Both the position numbers and the translations under genes were made by a program. Under the pieces are notes generated by a model. It searched no databases. It saw only the letters and a list, made by a program, of their open reading frames with translations, and was not told the origin of the DNA. This document shows, piece by piece, positions 43,296 to 52,097 of a stretch of DNA of 64,000 nucleotides. This stretch comes from Micromonospora sp. MP36. GTDB taxonomy: Bacteria; Actinomycetota; Actinomycetes; Mycobacteriales; Micromonosporaceae. The first letter of the stretch is position 1, and every line of letters begins with the position of its first letter. The stretch covers positions 1 to 64,000 of the forward strand of contig NZ_VSFA01000019.1 of the NCBI RefSeq assembly GCF_008119785.1, in the 5' to 3' direction.

Positions 43296-44210
43296 TCACC
43301 GTCCGGGCAGTTCGGGACCGCCGTCGAGCAGCGGAGCCAGCAGGTCGCCCTGCTGCTCCACCCGCTTGAGCACCTCGCCCGCCGTGTACGGCTTGGTCGA
43401 CGGTCGCTTGCCCGCCGCGCCCGCCTCGACCTCGTCCCAGGTCAGCGGGGTGGACACCGACGGCACCGCCTGGGCGCGCAGCGAGTACGGCGCCACCGTC
43501 GTCTTGGCCGCGTTGTTCTGACTCCAGTCGATAAACACCTTGCCGGGGCGCAGGTTCTTCGCCATCTTCGACACGATCAGCTTCGGGTGCGCCCGCTCCA
43601 ACTCCTGGGCGATCCGCTTGGCGTAACCCGAGACGAAATCAGAGTCCTGGGTGCCGGCGATCGGGCAGCACAGCTGCATGCCCTTCTTCCCCGAGGTCTT
43701 CGGATAGCTCTCGATGCCGTCGGAGGCGAGCCGGTCGCGCATCAGCAGCGCCACCTGGCAGCACTGCTTCAGCGCGGCCGGGGCGCCCGGGTCCAGGTCG
43801 ACCACCATCATGTCCGGGTGCTCGCCGATCTTCCACTGTGGCGTGTGCAGCTCCAGGGCGGCCAGGTTGGCCAGCCAGACCAGGGTGGGCAGGTCGTCGC
43901 AGACGACGTAGTCGATGGTCTCCCGCCCCTTGCTCGACCCGGGGGCGGGCAGGTTCTCGGTGCGTACCCATTCCGGCGTCGCCGCGGGCTGGTTCTTCTC
44001 GAAGAACGAGCCGCCCTCGACCCCGTTCGGGTAGCGGATCCGGGTCAGCGCCCGGTCCTGCAGGTGCGGCAGCAGCACCGGGGCGATCCGGGTGTAGTAG
44101 TCGATCACCTCGCCCTTGGTGAAGCCGGCCTTCGGGTAGAGGATCTTGTCCAGGTTGGACAGGTCCAGCGAGCGTCCCTCGACGTCCACCTTCAACCGGT
44201 CAGCTGGCAT
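43296..44210 (-). CDS. LigD-type primase-polymerase domain protein (NHEJ)
   Basis: 304 residues equal to the polymerase domain of LigD: VEGRSLDLSNLDKILYPKAG, EKNQPAATPEWV, the catalytic MMVVDLDPG (metal-binding Asp pair), SGKKGMQL and VFIDWSQNNAAKTTVAPYSL. It fills gaps with ribonucleotides at Ku-held breaks. The ATG overlaps the end of the ligase gene by 11 bp, with GAGGAGG inside that gene. Confidence 0.92.
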   Translation of the reverse strand: MPADRLKVDVEGRSLDLSNLDKILYPKAGFTKGEVIDYYTRIAPVLLPHLQDRALTRIRYPNGVEGGSFFEKNQPAATPEWVRTENLPAPGSSKGRETIDYVVCDDLPTLVWLANLAALELHTPQWKIGEHPDMMVVDLDPGAPAALKQCCQVALLMRDRLASDGIESYPKTSGKKGMQLCCPIAGTQDSDFVSGYAKRIAQELERAHPKLIVSKMAKNLRPGKVFIDWSQNNAAKTTVAPYSLRAQAVPSVSTPLTWDEVEAGAAGKRPSTKPYTAGEVLKRVEQQGDLLAPLLDGGPELPGR

Positions 44211-45162
44211 CGTCGACCTCCTCGGGCGGCTTGTCGGGCCGCAGGCGCAGGATCCGGGGGAAGCGCAGCCGCCCGTCCGGCGTGCGCTGGCCGTACTTGA
44301 CCTCGACCACCACCTGCGGGGTTACCCAGATCGCGCCGCGGGCATCCTCGCGCGGCACGTCCCCGGCGAACGGCGACCCGGCGGTGCGCAGCGGCTCCAA
44401 CTCGCGCAGCAGCTCCCGTTCGAGGGCCGAGCCGATCCCGCCGCCGACCCGGCCCCGGAAGGTGAGCTGCCCGTCGGGCCGCGGCACCCCGACCAGCAAC
44501 CCGCCGATCTTGCGCGCGCCGGGCCGCCAGCCGCCGACCACGAAGTCGCCGGTCACCTCCAGCTTGACCTTCACCCAGTCGGGCGAACGCATCCCGGGCC
44601 GGTAGACCGCGTCGACCCGCTTGGCCATCACCCCTTCGAGCCCGTGCTCGCCGGCCGCCTCGTAGGTGGCCGGGCCGTCGGCGAAGGCGGGCGGCACCGC
44701 CCACCGGGCGGCGCCGAGCCCGAGCGACTCCAGCGCCGCCCGCCGCTCCCGGTAGGGGCGGCCGGTCAGGTCGTCGCCGCGCAGCCGCAGCACGTCGAAG
44801 ATCATGTACGTCACGGGCATGGTGGCCGCCAGCCGGGCCGCCTTGGCCGGGTTCCGCACGTGCATCCGCTCGGCCAGCGCGGTGAACGACGGCTGCCCGA
44901 GCTCGTTGAAGAGGACCACCTCGCCGTCCAGCAGCGCGTCGTCGACCTGCTCGGCGAGCGTGATCAATTCCGGGTACGCGGTGGTGATCTCGACGCCGGA
45001 GCGCGCGTACATGTGCTGGTCGCCGTGGGAGATGTCGGCGAGCGCGCGGACCCCGTCCCACTTGAACTCGTACGCCCAGCCGGCACCGGCCGGGAGATGC
45101 CCGGTCATCGCGAGCATCGGCTTCAACGGCGCGCCGGGCACCCGATCACTGTAGTTGCGCAC
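44200..45162 (-). CDS. ATP-dependent DNA ligase, LigD/LigC type
   Basis: 320 residues with the nucleotidyltransferase lysine motif EFKWDGVRA and further ligase motifs (LLDGEVVLF, FDVLRLRG, GLEGVMAKR, WVKVKL), then the OB-fold end. It seals double-strand breaks in bacterial NHEJ. GTG start. It forms a two-gene operon with the polymerase domain and is divergent from Ku across 64 bp, a shared promoter region. Confidence 0.9.
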   Translation of the reverse strand: MRNYSDRVPGAPLKPMLAMTGHLPAGAGWAYEFKWDGVRALADISHGDQHMYARSGVEITTAYPELITLAEQVDDALLDGEVVLFNELGQPSFTALAERMHVRNPAKAARLAATMPVTYMIFDVLRLRGDDLTGRPYRERRAALESLGLGAARWAVPPAFADGPATYEAAGEHGLEGVMAKRVDAVYRPGMRSPDWVKVKLEVTGDFVVGGWRPGARKIGGLLVGVPRPDGQLTFRGRVGGGIGSALERELLRELEPLRTAGSPFAGDVPREDARGAIWVTPQVVVEVKYGQRTPDGRLRFPRILRLRPDKPPEEVDDAS

Positions 45163-45226
45163 GGAAGAGCGTGCGTGCCGTTCGATCGTTTGCGATTCTG
45201 ATCAGAACCAGGGAGAGGAGCGCGGA

Positions 45227-46258
45227 ATGCGGGCCATCTGGAAAGGAGCGGTCTCGTTCGGCCTGGTGTCGATCGGAGTGCGGGTCTACTCGGCCACCGA
45301 GGAGAAGGACATCCGCTTCCACCAGGTGCACCGGGACGACGGCGGCCGCATCCGCTACAAGCGCACCTGCCAGGTGTGCGGCGAGGAGGTCACCTACGAC
45401 GACATCGCCAAGGGGTACGACATCGGCGGCGGCGAGATGGTCATCCTCACCGACGAGGACTTCGCCGACCTGCCGTTGACCACCTCGCACGCGATCGACG
45501 TGCTGGAGTTCGTCCCCGCCGAGCAGGTCGACCCGATCCTCTACAACAAGGCGTACTTCCTCGAGCCGGAGGGCTCGGCCACCAAGCCGTACGTGCTGCT
45601 GCGCGACGCGCTGACCGACTCGGAGCGGGTGGCGATCGTCAAGGTCGCCCTGCGCCAGCGGGAGCAGCTCGCCACCCTCCGGGTACGCGAGGGCGTGCTG
45701 CTGCTCAACACGATGCTCTGGCCGGACGAGGTGCGTACCCCCGACTTCGGGTTCCTGGACGAGGACCTGAAGGTCCGTCCCCCCGAGCTGGCCATGGCCA
45801 GCTCGCTGATCGACTCGATGGCCGGCGACTTCGAGCCGGACGCCTTCACCGACGACTACCGGGCGGCGCTGCAGGAGGTGATCGACGCCAAGATCGAGGG
45901 CCGCGAGGTGGTCCAGCCGGAGGAGGAAGAGGCCGCGCCGGCCGCCGCGGTGGACCTGATGGCCGCCCTGAAGGCGTCGGTCGAGCGGGCCCGGGCCGCC
46001 CGGGGTGAGGCCCCGGCTGGCGGCGGAGCCGAGCCGACCCCGATCACGTCGGCCCGTTCGGCGCAGCAGGCCGCCAAGGCGGCGAAGACGGCGAAGGCGC
46101 CGGCCAAGAAGGCGGCCGCGAAGAAGGCACCGGCGAAGAAGGCCGCCGCTAAGAAGGCCGAGCCGGCGAAGAAGGCGGCGGCCAAGAAGACCGCGGAGAA
46201 GAAGGCGGCGCCGGCCAAGAAGGCCGCCAAGAAGGCGGCCCCCCGGAAGACCGCCTGA
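45227..46258 (+). CDS. ku: Ku protein (NHEJ)
   Basis: A 343-residue bacterial Ku. The N-terminal AIWKGAVSFGLVSIGVRVYS starts a beta-barrel bridge core (to ~250), followed by an Ala/Lys tail (AKAPAKKAAAKKAPAKKAAA and on) that binds DNA and is typical of actinobacterial Ku. It holds broken ends and recruits the ligase encoded divergently. ATG 45227 has GGGAGAGGAG. Confidence 0.93.
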   Translation: MRAIWKGAVSFGLVSIGVRVYSATEEKDIRFHQVHRDDGGRIRYKRTCQVCGEEVTYDDIAKGYDIGGGEMVILTDEDFADLPLTTSHAIDVLEFVPAEQVDPILYNKAYFLEPEGSATKPYVLLRDALTDSERVAIVKVALRQREQLATLRVREGVLLLNTMLWPDEVRTPDFGFLDEDLKVRPPELAMASSLIDSMAGDFEPDAFTDDYRAALQEVIDAKIEGREVVQPEEEEAAPAAAVDLMAALKASVERARAARGEAPAGGGAEPTPITSARSAQQAAKAAKTAKAPAKKAAAKKAPAKKAAAKKAEPAKKAAAKKTAEKKAAPAKKAAKKAAPRKTA

Positions 46259-46318
46259 CGGCGAACGGGGTTGACGAGCCGCTGGCCGCGGCCCGTCAAC
46301 CCCGACACCGAGGCCTGG

Positions 46319-47284
46319 TTACTGCTTGCCGCCGCCGGCCCGGAAGGCCACCCAGGCGTCGCTCATCCGGTCCGCCTGGCCCGCCGTGAACATGTTCATG
46401 CAGGAGTCCTGCGTGTAGTCCATGAAGTTGTGGATCGGGTCCAGCCCGGGTGCGGTGCAGGTGTCCGCGCCCACCGGGCAGTTGAACTGCGGCGCCGCCT
46501 CGCGCGGGGTGTCCGCGACGAAGTCGCCGGAAGCGGAGCAGCCGTGCGCGAAGGTGTGCTCCAGCATCAGCCAGTGCCCGACCTCGTGGGTCAGCGTGTC
46601 ACCCAGGGCGTACTTGCCGGCCGTCCCGCCCGGCATCGACTCGTCGAGCATCACCACGCCGTCGATGTAGTCCCGGCCGTTGTTGTAACCCTTCGGGAAG
46701 TACGCCCAGCCGAGGAGCCCGCCGCCGATGTTGGCCGCGTACACGTTGAGGGTGCGGGCGTCGCCGGTGTACAACGCCTTCTTCATGTCGCGCTCGTTCT
46801 TGCCGGGCACGACCGTGTACCAGGCGCTGTTCACCGTCCACGTGGTGTCGACGAGCGAGAACCGGAACGGCGTGTCGGAGGCGTCGGGCGCCGTGCGGCC
46901 CGCGTACGAGTCGTTGAGCACCTGCATCTGCGCGGCGATCATGGTGTTGAACCGGTTCGTCTCGGCCGCGCTCAGGGGGTGGTCGGAGATCATGTGGAAG
47001 ACCGTGGGGATCGTGACGCTGCCGTTGGGCAGGCGCGGCGCATCCTTGATCACGCCGTAGGCGTTCGCCTCGTTCTTCGAGTACAGCTCGGGCTCCTGGG
47101 CGGTGGCGCCCTCCTTCACCCGCGCCGCGCTGTGCCCCTCGGCGCCCGGCTCGCACGCCGCCGCACCGGGGGAGGCGGTCGCGGGTGCCGCCGTGGCCAC
47201 CGCCCCGGAGGCGCCCCCGGCCGCCAGGAACGTCGCCGCGGTAGCGGTCAGGACTGCCAGCTGGAAAGTCGATCTTCTGCGCAT
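46319..47284 (-). CDS. Secreted M43-type zinc metalloprotease
   Basis: 321 residues: a signal peptide (FQLAVLTATAATFLAAGGAS), a pro-region, and a pappalysin-like catalytic domain with HEVGHWLMLEHTF (two His and a third zinc ligand) and the Met-turn region HNFMDYTQDSCMNMFTAGQ. An extracellular protease. ATG 47284 has AAAGGT 7 nt upstream. Confidence 0.9.
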   Translation of the reverse strand: MRRRSTFQLAVLTATAATFLAAGGASGAVATAAPATASPGAAACEPGAEGHSAARVKEGATAQEPELYSKNEANAYGVIKDAPRLPNGSVTIPTVFHMISDHPLSAAETNRFNTMIAAQMQVLNDSYAGRTAPDASDTPFRFSLVDTTWTVNSAWYTVVPGKNERDMKKALYTGDARTLNVYAANIGGGLLGWAYFPKGYNNGRDYIDGVVMLDESMPGGTAGKYALGDTLTHEVGHWLMLEHTFAHGCSASGDFVADTPREAAPQFNCPVGADTCTAPGLDPIHNFMDYTQDSCMNMFTAGQADRMSDAWVAFRAGGGKQ

Positions 47285-47468
47285 CGTTGCACCTTTCACG
47301 CCTGGGTTGGAGGCAGGGCGGAATGGACGAGTGCCGCCGCGACGAGGTCGATGACGTCGTCGTCCCGGTATGAGAACACGCCGATGCCGTCAACAACAGA
47401 CCCAGGTGCCGGCACCCGGACTCAGCGCGCCTTTCGGCCGAGTCGCCGGGTGGCCGTCTGCCTTGCGG

Positions 47469-47512
47469 GGAGGGCCCCTGCGCTATCTGAGGCGCCAACC
47501 AGGGGCCCCTCC
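47469..47512. terminator. GGAGGGCCCCTG hairpin
   Basis: GGAGGGCCCCTG (47469-47480) pairs with CAGGGGCCCCTCC (47500-47512) with a single-base bulge and a 19-nt loop, 7 bp beyond the stop of the minus-strand PPOX gene (47519). It is the same family as 13255-13292. Confidence 0.75.
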
Positions 47513-47518
47513 GTTCCG

Positions 47519-47911
47519 TCAGCCCCGGCCGAGCTTCTCGGTCGGGGTGACCAGGACGATGACCCGCTCCTCGCCGGGCTGGCGGAACGGATAGGAGTCC
47601 TGCCCGAGATACTTCTTCGCCATCCGGTCGATGTGCTCGTCGGCGCCCTCGGTGACGAACTTCGCGGTGCCCTTCACCCAGAGCGTGCGGAAGTCGTCGG
47701 CCTTGTCCACCACAGAGATCGCAACCACCGGGTTGCGCGCCATGTTGCGGTACTTCTTCCGGCCCTTGACGGTGTTGAACACGATGTGCTCGCCGTCGGT
47801 GTCCACCCAGACCGGGGTGACGTGCGGGGTGCCGTCGGGCTCGATGGTCGCCACGTGCGCCAGCTGCGGCTCGGCGAGCAGGGCAAGGTCTACTTCGGTG
47901 AGGATCGCCAT
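47519..47911 (-). CDS. PPOX-class flavin/F420-dependent oxidoreductase
   Basis: 130 residues of split-barrel fold: LLAEPQLAHVATIEPDGTPH, VTPVWVDTDGEHIVFNTVKG, RKKYRNMARNPVVAISVVD. The family includes actinobacterial F420- or FMN-dependent reductases and haem-binding members; cofactor is not certain from sequence. The ATG is near a divergent DUF4241 gene. Confidence 0.82.
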   Translation of the reverse strand: MAILTEVDLALLAEPQLAHVATIEPDGTPHVTPVWVDTDGEHIVFNTVKGRKKYRNMARNPVVAISVVDKADDFRTLWVKGTAKFVTEGADEHIDRMAKKYLGQDSYPFRQPGEERVIVLVTPTEKLGRG

Positions 47912-47995
47912 GGTCGTGAACGTACTCCGGTGAGGTGTGGGTCGCGGTCGTTAACCGCCGGTACGCTCCACCGACCACTCGCGAAAGGACCGTCC

Positions 47996-48646
47996 GTGCC
48001 GTACATCCCCGCCTTCGACCGGCTGCTCAGGCCCGGCGCCCGCTTCGCCGACGAGTACGGCGAGCACGTGATCGAGGTGCATCCGGCCGGCGAGGTCGTG
48101 CTGCCGACCGGCCGGGTGGTGGGCTGCGATCCGCTGGTCTGCCCGGAGAGCGACCCGTACACCGTCCCGATCGACCCTGGCCGCTACCCGGCACGTGCCT
48201 GGGTGTCCTCGATCCGCAGCGACGGCGTCGAGAGCGACCGCCGGGTGGCGGCCCTGGAGTTGGTGGTCCGGGACGAGCCGGTGGCCCGCTGGGAGCCGGC
48301 CCTGGCTGGCGACCAGGACCCCACCGAGCTGGGCGAGGACGACTTCTTCGGCTACGGGGTCGACGCCGGCACCGGCACGCTGGCCGACCCGGTGGCCCTC
48401 GCCGTGCTGGAGGGCTGGGACTACGACCGAATCGAGGAGGTCTTCCTCGCGGAGGACCCGGATCACTCCCCCGGCCCGGTCCCGGGGCTGCTCAGCGTGG
48501 TCACCGACGAGGCGACCGGGGCGAACGTGCTGACCGTCTCGTCGGGCTGGGGCGACGGCTGCTACGGGACCTGGGTCGGCCGGACCGCCGACGGCCTGGT
48601 CGCGTCGTTCGTCACCGACTTCATGGTGGTGCCCGCGGAGGGCTGA
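47996..48646 (+). CDS. DUF4241 protein
   Basis: 216 residues: VPYIPAFDRLLRPGARFADE, VVLPTGRVVGCDPL, the acidic GYGVDAGTGTLADP and a C-terminal SSGWGDGCYGTWVGRTADG, matching DUF4241. The role is unknown; the family is common near toxin-immunity loci but no toxin is seen here. GTG 47996 has AAAGGA 7 nt upstream. Confidence 0.82.
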   Translation: MPYIPAFDRLLRPGARFADEYGEHVIEVHPAGEVVLPTGRVVGCDPLVCPESDPYTVPIDPGRYPARAWVSSIRSDGVESDRRVAALELVVRDEPVARWEPALAGDQDPTELGEDDFFGYGVDAGTGTLADPVALAVLEGWDYDRIEEVFLAEDPDHSPGPVPGLLSVVTDEATGANVLTVSSGWGDGCYGTWVGRTADGLVASFVTDFMVVPAEG

Positions 48647-48761
48647 GCTGTCGGAATCGGAGCCGGCCGTAGGAGCACTGGCGGCCTCTGTCCGGGTACC
48701 GTGTGCGCTGGTCTCGACAGCGGCCGCCGAGCCGCACCACCCACCCAGCAGGGGAGTCGAC

Positions 48762-49415
48762 GTGAGCGAGCGTGTGCAGAACCGGTCGGCGGGCCAGGGC
48801 CCGGGCACCAAGGCAGAGCGGCGGCTGGCCGCCCAGCTGGCGGCGAAGAAGGCCGCCGAGGCGCGACGCCGACGGCAGTCGATGCTGGGTGCGTTTGTCG
48901 GTGTCCTCGCGGTCGCCGCGCTGATCGGGGGCATCGTCTGGCTGAACAGCGGGGACGACGACACGAAGTCCACCGCCGCCGCCCCGTCGGCGAGCGCCAC
49001 CGTCCCGGCCGGCGAGACCGCTCCCCCGGCGCCGCAGCTCCCCGAGGGCGCCGACCCGGCGCTGAAGACCAAGCCGGCGGTCGAGGCGGGCAAGGGCGAC
49101 CTGAAGAAGCTCACCGTCACCACCCTGATCAAGGGCAACGGCCCGGCGGTGAAGGCCGGCCAGCAGATCACCACCAACTACGTCGGGGTGTTCTACAAGG
49201 ACGGTAAGCAGTTCGACTCCTCCTGGGACCGGGGCCAGCCGGCCACCTTCGGGATCGGCGTGGGCCAGGTCATCAAGGGCTGGGACCAGGGCCTGGTCGG
49301 CGTGCCGGTGGGCAGCCGGGTGCAGCTGGACATCCCGGCCGACCTGGCGTACGGCGACAGCGGTCAGGTCTCCGGGCCGCTGCGCTTCGTCGTTGACGTG
49401 CTCGCCGCGCAGTAG
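48762..49415 (+). CDS. Membrane-anchored FKBP-type peptidyl-prolyl isomerase
   Basis: 217 residues: basic cytoplasmic N-terminus, one TM (LGAFVGVLAVAALIGGIVWL, ~42-61), Ala/Pro linker, and an FKBP domain (~115-217) with TTNYVGVFYKDGKQFDSSWD and QVIKGWDQGLVGVPVGSRVQ. It probably folds secreted proteins at the outer membrane face. GTG start with GGGGAG upstream. Confidence 0.9.
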   Translation: MSERVQNRSAGQGPGTKAERRLAAQLAAKKAAEARRRRQSMLGAFVGVLAVAALIGGIVWLNSGDDDTKSTAAAPSASATVPAGETAPPAPQLPEGADPALKTKPAVEAGKGDLKKLTVTTLIKGNGPAVKAGQQITTNYVGVFYKDGKQFDSSWDRGQPATFGIGVGQVIKGWDQGLVGVPVGSRVQLDIPADLAYGDSGQVSGPLRFVVDVLAAQ

Positions 49416-49458
49416 GTCACAGCAGGCTTCCTTCCGATCACCCAGCGGCAGTAGGTTC

Positions 49459-50409
49459 ATGGTCACCGTGGGCGGTCCACCCGCCCGCGGCGACCTGCCC
49501 AACGACGCGGAGGTGCACGTGGCGCTGGACGACCCCGGGCTGGCCCGGCTGATGTGGACCCACTTCGAGCCGGTCCACGCCGTGACCTACTTCCACCCCC
49601 GGTCCCGGGCCGCGTACGAGGCGGTCGGGCTGCGCGGCTACTGGCGGGGTTACTTCGCCGGCCGGGCCGCCCCGCTCGGGCCGGTCGACGCACCGGTGGT
49701 GGTGGCCGCCTTCTTCAGCTTCGCGCCGTCGATGGTGGCCCGGGCGCTCCCCTCGGTGTGGCGCCTGGCCACCCCGCAGGAGGCGCTGCGCGCCCGACTC
49801 ACCGGCGCCGTGCAGGCGCTGGCCGAGTTCACCTACGAGCTGCCCGAGGCGCACCTCGTCGAGGCGGCGGAGCTGCTGGAGGAGGCGGCCGCCCAGGTCG
49901 AGACGGCGGGCCGGGTGCTCGGCGCGGTCAACGCCGCGCTGCCCCGGGGCGAATACCCGCTGGCCCGGCTCTGGCAGGCGGCCACCACGCTGCGCGAGCA
50001 CCGGGGCGACGGTCACGTGGCGGCGCTGGTCACCACCGGGCTGGATCCGGTCGAGGTGGTGGCCTGGCGGTGCCGGGCCGACCAGTCCCGCGAGTTCCAC
50101 CAGATGGCCCGGGGCTGGACCGACGAGGAGTGGGCCGCCGCCGAGGAGCGCCTGGTCGAGAAGGGCTGGCTGACCGCCGACCGGGCGCCGACCGACCACG
50201 GCACGCAGACGTTCCGGGCGGTCGAGGAGGCCACCGACCGGGCCGCCCTCGGCCCGTGGCGGGCGCTGGGCGCGGAGCGTACGGCGCGGCTGCGCGAGCT
50301 GCTCGACCCGATCGCGAGCCGGTGCCACACGATCATCCCGCCGCAGAGCCCGATCGGCCTGCCCGCGCCGCGCACCGCCACCGAGGACGCGTCCATCCCG
50401 GCCCGCTGA
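49459..50409 (+). CDS. SCO6745-family protein
   Basis: 316 residues: ARLMWTHFEPVHAVTYFHPR, GLRGYWRGYFAGRAAPLG, a helical central part and a winged-helix-like end (EWAAAEERLVEKGWLTADR). It resembles the uncharacterised SCO6745/SalK-like family. ATG 49459 is chosen; the upstream frame overlaps the FKBP stop region. Confidence 0.72.
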   Translation: MVTVGGPPARGDLPNDAEVHVALDDPGLARLMWTHFEPVHAVTYFHPRSRAAYEAVGLRGYWRGYFAGRAAPLGPVDAPVVVAAFFSFAPSMVARALPSVWRLATPQEALRARLTGAVQALAEFTYELPEAHLVEAAELLEEAAAQVETAGRVLGAVNAALPRGEYPLARLWQAATTLREHRGDGHVAALVTTGLDPVEVVAWRCRADQSREFHQMARGWTDEEWAAAEERLVEKGWLTADRAPTDHGTQTFRAVEEATDRAALGPWRALGAERTARLRELLDPIASRCHTIIPPQSPIGLPAPRTATEDASIPAR

Positions 50410-50440
50410 CCCGCCGGCCGGGGTCCGGCAGGATGGGCTC

Positions 50441-51094
50441 ATGGTGGACGCGGTGCTCTTCGACCTGGACGGCGTGATCGTGGATTCCGAGCCGGTCTGG
50501 GAGGAGGTCCGGCGGGCGTACGTGGCCGCGCACGGCGGCACCTGGCAGCCGGACACCCAGCGCCGGCTGATGGGGATGAGCACCGGCGAGTGGGCCGCCT
50601 ACCTCAGCGGTGAGCTGGGCGTGGACCGCACCGCCGAGCAGGTCGCCACCGAGGTGGTGGCCGAGATGACCCGGCGGTACGCGGCACACGTACCGCTGAT
50701 CGACGACGCCGACGCGGTGGTGCGCCGGCTGGCCGGGCGGTGGCCGCTCGGGCTGGCCAGCTCCTCCCCCACCCGGCTGATCGGGGCGGCGCTGGCCGCC
50801 ACCGGCCTGACCGACGCCTTCCGGGCGACCCTGTCGACGGAGGAGACCGCCCGGGGCAAGCCGGCCCCGGACGTCTGGCTGGGCGTGGCGGCGCGGCTCG
50901 GCGTGGACCCCGCCCGGTGCGTGGCGATCGAGGACTCCTCCAACGGGGTCCGTTCCGCGGCCGCCGCCGGGATGCGGGTGGTGGCCGTGCCGCACGGGTC
51001 GTACCCACTGGACCCGGACGCCGAGGCGCTGGCGGCGGTGCTGCTGCCGTCGATCGACGCGCTCACCCCGGAGGTGGTGGCGCAGCTCGACTGA
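50441..51094 (+). CDS. HAD phosphatase, beta-phosphoglucomutase-like
   Basis: 217 residues: motif I LFDLDGVIVDSEPVWEE, motif II GLASSSPTRLIG, motif III Lys in RGKPAPDVWLG, and motif IV VAIEDSSNGVRSAAAAGM. This is typical of the beta-phosphoglucomutase/phosphosugar-phosphatase subgroup. Substrate not deduced. Confidence 0.88.
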   Translation: MVDAVLFDLDGVIVDSEPVWEEVRRAYVAAHGGTWQPDTQRRLMGMSTGEWAAYLSGELGVDRTAEQVATEVVAEMTRRYAAHVPLIDDADAVVRRLAGRWPLGLASSSPTRLIGAALAATGLTDAFRATLSTEETARGKPAPDVWLGVAARLGVDPARCVAIEDSSNGVRSAAAAGMRVVAVPHGSYPLDPDAEALAAVLLPSIDALTPEVVAQLD

Positions 51095-51099
51095 ACGGC

Positions 51100-51130
51100 T
51101 TGCTCCTGACGCGACGTCAGGTCCTAGCGT
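51100..51130 (+). promoter_or_regulatory. MerR-type promoter with operator in a 19-bp spacer
   Basis: TTGCTC (51100-51105) and TAGCGT (51125-51130) are 19 bp apart. The palindrome CTGACG-CGA-CGTCAG fills 51106-51120 of that spacer. This overlong spacer with a central operator is the hallmark of MerR-activated promoters. The MerR gene starts 46 bp downstream. Confidence 0.75.
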
Positions 51131-51176
51131 CGGTTTCTGTCGCCGCAGGGTGCGGTGACGCGAGAGGGAGTGGGAC

Positions 51177-51926
51177 GTGGCGTCCACCTGGCGGATCGGC
51201 GAGCTGGGCCAGCGTACCGGGCTCACCGTCCGGACCCTGCACCACTGGGACCACGTGGGGCTGCTGCGGCCGTCCGCGCGCACGTCCGCCGGCCACCGGC
51301 TCTATGACGAGCGGGACGTCGACCGGCTGTACCGGATCGTCGCGCTGCGCGAGCTGGGCCTGCCGCTGGAGACCATCGGCGTGCTGCTGGACGGCGGCGG
51401 TGGCGGCGGCCTGGAGCTGGCCGGGCTGCTCGACGACCACCTGGCGCACGTGGAGCGGCAGCTCGCCGCGCTGGGCAGCCTCCGTGACCGGCTGGCCATG
51501 TTGGTGCCCGCCGTACGTGCCGCCGGGGGCGCCACGCCCGTCGACCTGCTCGCCGTGATCGAGGAGGTGACCAGGGTGGAAGACACGATTCGGAACTACT
51601 TCACCGAGGAGCAGCTCGCCGCGTTGGCGCAGCGGCGGGAGCAGCTCGGCGAGGCGGCGATCCGCAGCGTCGAGGAGGAGTGGCCGCGGCTGATCGCCCA
51701 GGTCCAGGCGGAGCTGGACGCCGGGACCGATCCGGCGGAGCCGCGGGTGCGGGCGCTGGCCACGCGGTGGATGGAACTGCTGGAGGCGTTCCACGGCGGG
51801 GACCCGGGACTGCGGGACTCGCTCTACCGGATGTACGCGGAGCAGCGCGCGGAGATCACGCAGGAGCACGGCGGCCCGTCGCCGGAGCTGATCGACTACG
51901 TGAAGCGGTCGGTCGCGGCGGGCTGA
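51177..51926 (+). CDS. MerR-family regulator with C-terminal TipAS-like domain
   Basis: 249 residues: N-terminal MerR wHTH (WRIGELGQRTGLTVRTLHHW, then PSARTSAGHRLYDERDVDRL), dimerisation helix, then a TipAS/antibiotic-recognition-like helical domain (YFTEEQLAALAQRREQLGEA, RVRALATRWMELLEAFHGGD). It is probably activated by a drug-like ligand. GTG start. Autoregulation is inferred from its own promoter. Confidence 0.88.
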   Translation: MASTWRIGELGQRTGLTVRTLHHWDHVGLLRPSARTSAGHRLYDERDVDRLYRIVALRELGLPLETIGVLLDGGGGGGLELAGLLDDHLAHVERQLAALGSLRDRLAMLVPAVRAAGGATPVDLLAVIEEVTRVEDTIRNYFTEEQLAALAQRREQLGEAAIRSVEEEWPRLIAQVQAELDAGTDPAEPRVRALATRWMELLEAFHGGDPGLRDSLYRMYAEQRAEITQEHGGPSPELIDYVKRSVAAG

Positions 51927-52097
51927 TCGCTGGCGGCGGGCCGCGCCCGGCCCACCGCCCTCCGCCGATATGTCCCGCGCCACCCCCCTCCTGCCCCCGA
52001 CCACCTCGATGTACGTTTTCCCCGGCGGGTCTGGTCGAATGATCAGGGTGAGTCCGGGTAGCGCAGCCGGTGGCGTGTCGGCGGTGAGGGGACGGCG

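Noticed and set aside
46064-46250. Lys/Ala codon repeats as a tandem-repeat element
   Set aside because: They encode the normal low-complexity tail of actinobacterial Ku.
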